A DNA stretch of 64,000 bases from Dama dama. Its lineage: Eukaryota > Chordata > Mammalia > Artiodactyla > Cervidae. Positions 60,831 through 64,000 of this stretch are shown one piece after another. The stretch covers positions 16,006,001 to 16,070,000 of the forward strand of contig NC_083692.1 in NCBI RefSeq assembly GCF_033118175.1. Direction: 5' to 3'. The notes below the pieces were generated by a model. It made no database searches, was not told where the DNA came from, and was given only the letters and a program-made list of their open reading frames with translations. Position 1 is the stretch's first letter. Each line of letters opens with the position of its first letter. The translations under genes were made by a program, and so were the position numbers.

Positions 60831-61825
60831 CACATATAATAACAAAAGACCTACACACACAACATAGATTTTTTTTTGTCATGGAAGACAAAAAGAGATC
60901 ATAAAAACTTTCAGTGAGAGATTAAATACAAGGATCCAATACAAAGGATCCAAATATAAAGGATCAAGAGTAAGATTGGTCATCATATCTCAGACCACAA
61001 GGCGGAAAAACTCTCTGTGCATACACAAATACACAGAACTCATGTGCATATTCACCACTCTTCTTTTCTACTTAGGACTCATCATCTGACTTTGTTTATT
61101 TAGGTTGGTTATTGTCAGCTCTGTTCGCTGCTATTTTCCAACACCTAGAACCATACCTGAGCAAGAGTGAGGCCTCATATACGTTTTCTAAGTGAATGAA
61201 GCAAACTTCCTGACAACAGCACTAGAAGCTAGAAGACAGGGCAGCCATGGGGTCCAAATTCTGGGGAGAAATTAGTTTCAACTAGAATCTAATATATGGG
61301 TTGAAGGATTGAGTAAAGACATTTCCACAAATCCAAGATGTCAACAATTTTACATGCGCTGCACCTTCTAGCGTAAGCCCCGCCTCAAAAGGGAAGGGCC
61401 AAAAAGAGGAAGAGGCATGGTCTGGAAAACAGAGGGTCCAACCAGGAAAAACGTCAAGGGGACACGCAGGAGGAATCGGCAGTAGGCAAATAGATTTAAC
61501 CAAAAATGTGATATAACCATATTCAGACAACGGGAAGATGGAGAAATGTATGTGTGTTGGGAGGGTTTGTATAATGGAACTAACTTTTCATCTTCCATAA
61601 CAGGAAGTCAAGAAAAAATGTGAAATTGCTAAGTCAGTAAGTAAAGGCGTAAAGTCAAACTAGTAACTAAGAAGATGAAGGGCTGGAAGAAAGATTTTCT
61701 TAAACAGCTAACTTTAGATCACAGGGGGAGGGGAGAAAAGGGGTAGGGTCAGGAACTGTTATTTTTCACTATGAGTTACGCTTTGAGTCTTTTTACACTA
61801 TGTGCACGCATTATTTGGATAAAAG

Positions 61826-61902
61826 TTAAAAATTAATTTAACATTAATTATAAAATTAATTAAAGTTAATTGTAAAATTAATTGTAAAGATAAAATATAA
61901 CC
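61826..61902. repeat. AT-rich repeat with TTAATT words
   Basis: Repeated aaaattaatt/agttaatt words over about 75 bp. Confidence 0.8.
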
Positions 61903-61929
61903 TCCAGGAAAAGCACATGAGGCACTTTA

Positions 61930-62365
61930 TGGTCTGGCTACCTCTGACCAGTCCACGCTAACCTCGCTTCCACCTAGGCCCCAGTCTTTCATCTCCAGGA
62001 GACCACGAGGAGCTTCTGAGCCATCTCATACCTCCCTCCAGCTGAAACCCCTCCTGGTAAAGTCTTCCACATCCTTGGAGCCTCTGCACTCCCAGGGCCT
62101 TTTTTGGTGACACCCTCTTCTTTTCTGTTCCAGGCAGGTTTATATGCTCCTTCCTGTTCGCCCCCTAATAGGCCTCACCCATCACTCCCCTCCCCACCCG
62201 CCCCCAACTGAAAGCAACAGCTTAATGTTTCATCCTCAGGATTTTGCATGCTGTCCTCCCTTCTGAGCTGTGTGCTTACTGGGGATCGAGCTGGGTAGGT
62301 CTTTTAATTCTGTACCTCAAGTACAGTGCTGGCCACCTGAAATACCTGTTAATCAAATGAATTTA
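61930..62365 (+). repeat. LINE L2 remnant
   Basis: Contains tatggtctggctacctctga and ctgtacctcaagtacagtgc with a gttaatcaaatgaatttaaa end. Confidence 0.6.
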
Positions 62366-62696
62366 AAGCAAGAGCCCCCATGCAGAGAAACCTAGAATTC
62401 AACAGTGACCTCCCAGTTGTCAAATGCAATCCCCTCCCCTGGGCCTTCCCTTCCTGGTCCTTCCTGAAGCAGCAGACGCCCATCACACCTCTTAAAACCC
62501 ACTCCTCTGTTAGATTTCATCTCCCTTCTCTGCAGGGACTCTTGCAAGGTCTCTGACCGCTTCTGTTTTTATTGCATAGAATTTAAGATGCTTTCAACAG
62601 TAAGATTGCACCATTGTTTTATATACCACCAAGAAAGAGAGAGAAAACATCTGCCAATCAAAGTTTGGCTATGTTTCCTTGCCACTAGCATTTTCT

Positions 62697-62710
62697 CCCC
62701 CCCCCCCCCC
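62697..62710. repeat. Poly-C tract, 14 bases
   Basis: An uninterrupted C14 run. Confidence 0.95.
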
Positions 62711-63082
62711 TTATTAAAAGAGCTCTCTGAGATTTAGGTTCAGATTTAATCATATAGGATTCTTATGCATACATGAAAGGGAAAAGATAAGAAAAATAAA
62801 TTGAAGATATTGCTAAAATTTCTCAGTGTGACTCTCCCGAATGAATAATTTTTGATCGAAGTCATTATTTTCATGTTTTTCCATGGAATTGTCATCTCTG
62901 CTAACAAAGGAGCAGATGATGCTATGCTTTTCAAGTGTCCCTTGTTGTCTTGGGGCTTTCATTCCAGGTCACTGGCCCGTTTCTGCAAGTTTTTAAGCCG
63001 TTTGTGAAGGCAGTGACAACCACGTATTGTTGTCATATAGCAGACAGTAATCGGCCCAATTCAGAGAAGTTATATGGCCGGA

Positions 63083-63293
63083 GGGCTTCCCAAGTGGCTC
63101 AGTGGTAAAGAATCCACCTGCCAATGCAGGAGATGCGGCTTCAAGCCCTGGGTTGGGAAGATCCTCTGGAGAAGGAAGTGGCAACCCACTCCAGTATTCT
63201 TGTTTGGGAAATCCTATGGACAGAGAAGCCTGGTGGGCTATGTCCACGGAGGTCGCAGAAGAGTCAGACACAACTGAGTGACTAAGCAACAAC
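63083..63293 (+). mobile_element. Bov-tA SINE
   Basis: Complete in order: gggcttcccaagtggctcag head, ggaagtggcaacccactcca body, and gactaagcaacaacaaag tail. Confidence 0.92.
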
Positions 63294-63369
63294 AAAGCAG
63301 GCTGTTAACTAGATCTCTTAACTGGACTATTAAAATCTCCTCTTAACTGGTTTGCCTGACCTTAAACTC

Positions 63370-63995
63370 TCCCATTTCATTGCCAGAATTACCTTTCTAA
63401 AAGGAGATGTGATTAATTCCCTGCTCAGAAATCCTCAATGGCTTCTCATTGCCAAATATAAATAACAAAGAACAAATCCTATTTATTTAATACCAGGCAC
63501 TAAGCTGTCATATACCAGACACTAAGGTACACACTGTACTTGCATGTCTCATTTAATTTCTACAAGAATATTCTAGAAGCAGGAGGTATTTATTAGCCCC
63601 GTTAATCCCATTTTATTGACAAGAAAATTAAGGCCCAAAGAAACTCAATAACTTGTCCAAGTTGACACCACTAAGAAATTGGGAGTCTAAACTAACTGAA
63701 GCGGCTCATGCCAAAGTATTCCTCTGTCCTTTTCCTTCACACAGCTTGTGAAGCCCTTTGACATCTGGTCCCATGCTCTGTTCCAGCCCCTCACCTACTC
63801 ACTTCCTGAGCAGAGGGCACTCAACTCCCGTGGGCCTGTTTTGCTGTTCTTTCTGCCAAGCATGTTCACTCTTCACTCCTTAGTTGCCCCTTCCTCTGGG
63901 AAGTCCTCCCTGCTCTGCGTGGCGGACTTTCACCCTGCGTCTCCGGACTTTCCCCCTGGCTGTGCCTCTGAAAAGAGGATCCGTGATTGTTCTTC
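63370..63995 (+). repeat. L2/MIR-like remnants
   Basis: The 63370-63470 part (gctcagaaatcctcaatggc), the 63470-63700 part (gacaagaaaattaaggccca) and the 63720-63990 part are typical old L2 and MIR stretches. The boundaries are uncertain. Confidence 0.5.
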
Positions 63996-64000
63996 CTCTC

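Larger units (their letters stand above)
52321..64000 (-). other. ESRRB: Part of the ESRRB intron upstream of the second zinc finger exon
   Basis: I looked for a first-zinc-finger exon (the ERR family's Cys-x2-Cys finger) on the minus strand and did not find one, so the intron extends past the window. It contains four minus-strand CHR-type SINEs (52.6, 54.0, 55.5, 58.3 kb), several Bov-tA/Bov-A pieces, a BovB tail, L1 and L2 fragments, and a G-rich tract at 54.36-54.43 kb. Confidence 0.8.

Noticed and set aside
52321..64000. A search for the first zinc finger exon of ESRRB
   Set aside because: No minus-strand frame with the first-finger cysteine pattern and a matching donor was seen, so the exon is taken to lie outside the window.

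Overview
The window is mammalian nuclear DNA from a pecoran ruminant (cattle, sheep, goat or a close relative). Interspersed repeats show this: many tRNA-Glu-derived Bov-tA/Bov-A2 SINEs, seven pieces of the BovB (RTE) retrotransposon with its CTGAA-repeat tail, and CHR-type cetartiodactyl SINEs, over an older layer of MIR, L2, L1 and DNA-transposon remnants. The repeats do not let me choose between cattle, sheep and goat.

The only protein-coding gene I can support is ESRRB (estrogen-related receptor beta, NR3B2), on the minus strand and incomplete at its 5' end. Five exons run from high to low coordinate: 52320-52204 (second zinc finger), 32576-32466 (DNA-binding C-terminal extension and hinge), 31472-31311 and 21844-21575 (ligand-binding domain), and 15964-15720 (end of the ligand-binding domain, activation helix and stop). 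All junctions are GT-AG, and every intron splits a codon after its first base. The exons join in frame to 301 residues, equivalent to residues 133-433 of the 433-residue short form. The exons for the N-terminal region and the first zinc finger must lie beyond position 64000.

Layout: 1 to about 12.26 kb is repeat-rich DNA downstream of ESRRB. About 12.27-15.72 kb is a repeat-poor block read as the 3' UTR, with two candidate AATAAA signals. 15.97-21.57, 21.85-31.31, 31.47-32.47 and 32.58-52.20 kb are introns. From 52.32 kb to the end is part of a further upstream intron. The introns hold SINEs, L1/L2/MIR remnants, long GT/CA arrays, a 26-C tract, G-rich segments, and a few repeat-free AT-rich blocks that look like conserved noncoding DNA.

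I found no functional RNA gene, no CRISPR array, no intact mobile-element gene set and no new multi-gene system. The points most worth a second look are a nested insertion (SINE inside a palindromic DNA transposon) with a visible target-site duplication, a three-copy composite GT minisatellite, a possible splice donor overlapping the ESRRB stop codon, a one-sided orientation of all BovB pieces, and G-rich DNA just upstream of the 270-bp exon.
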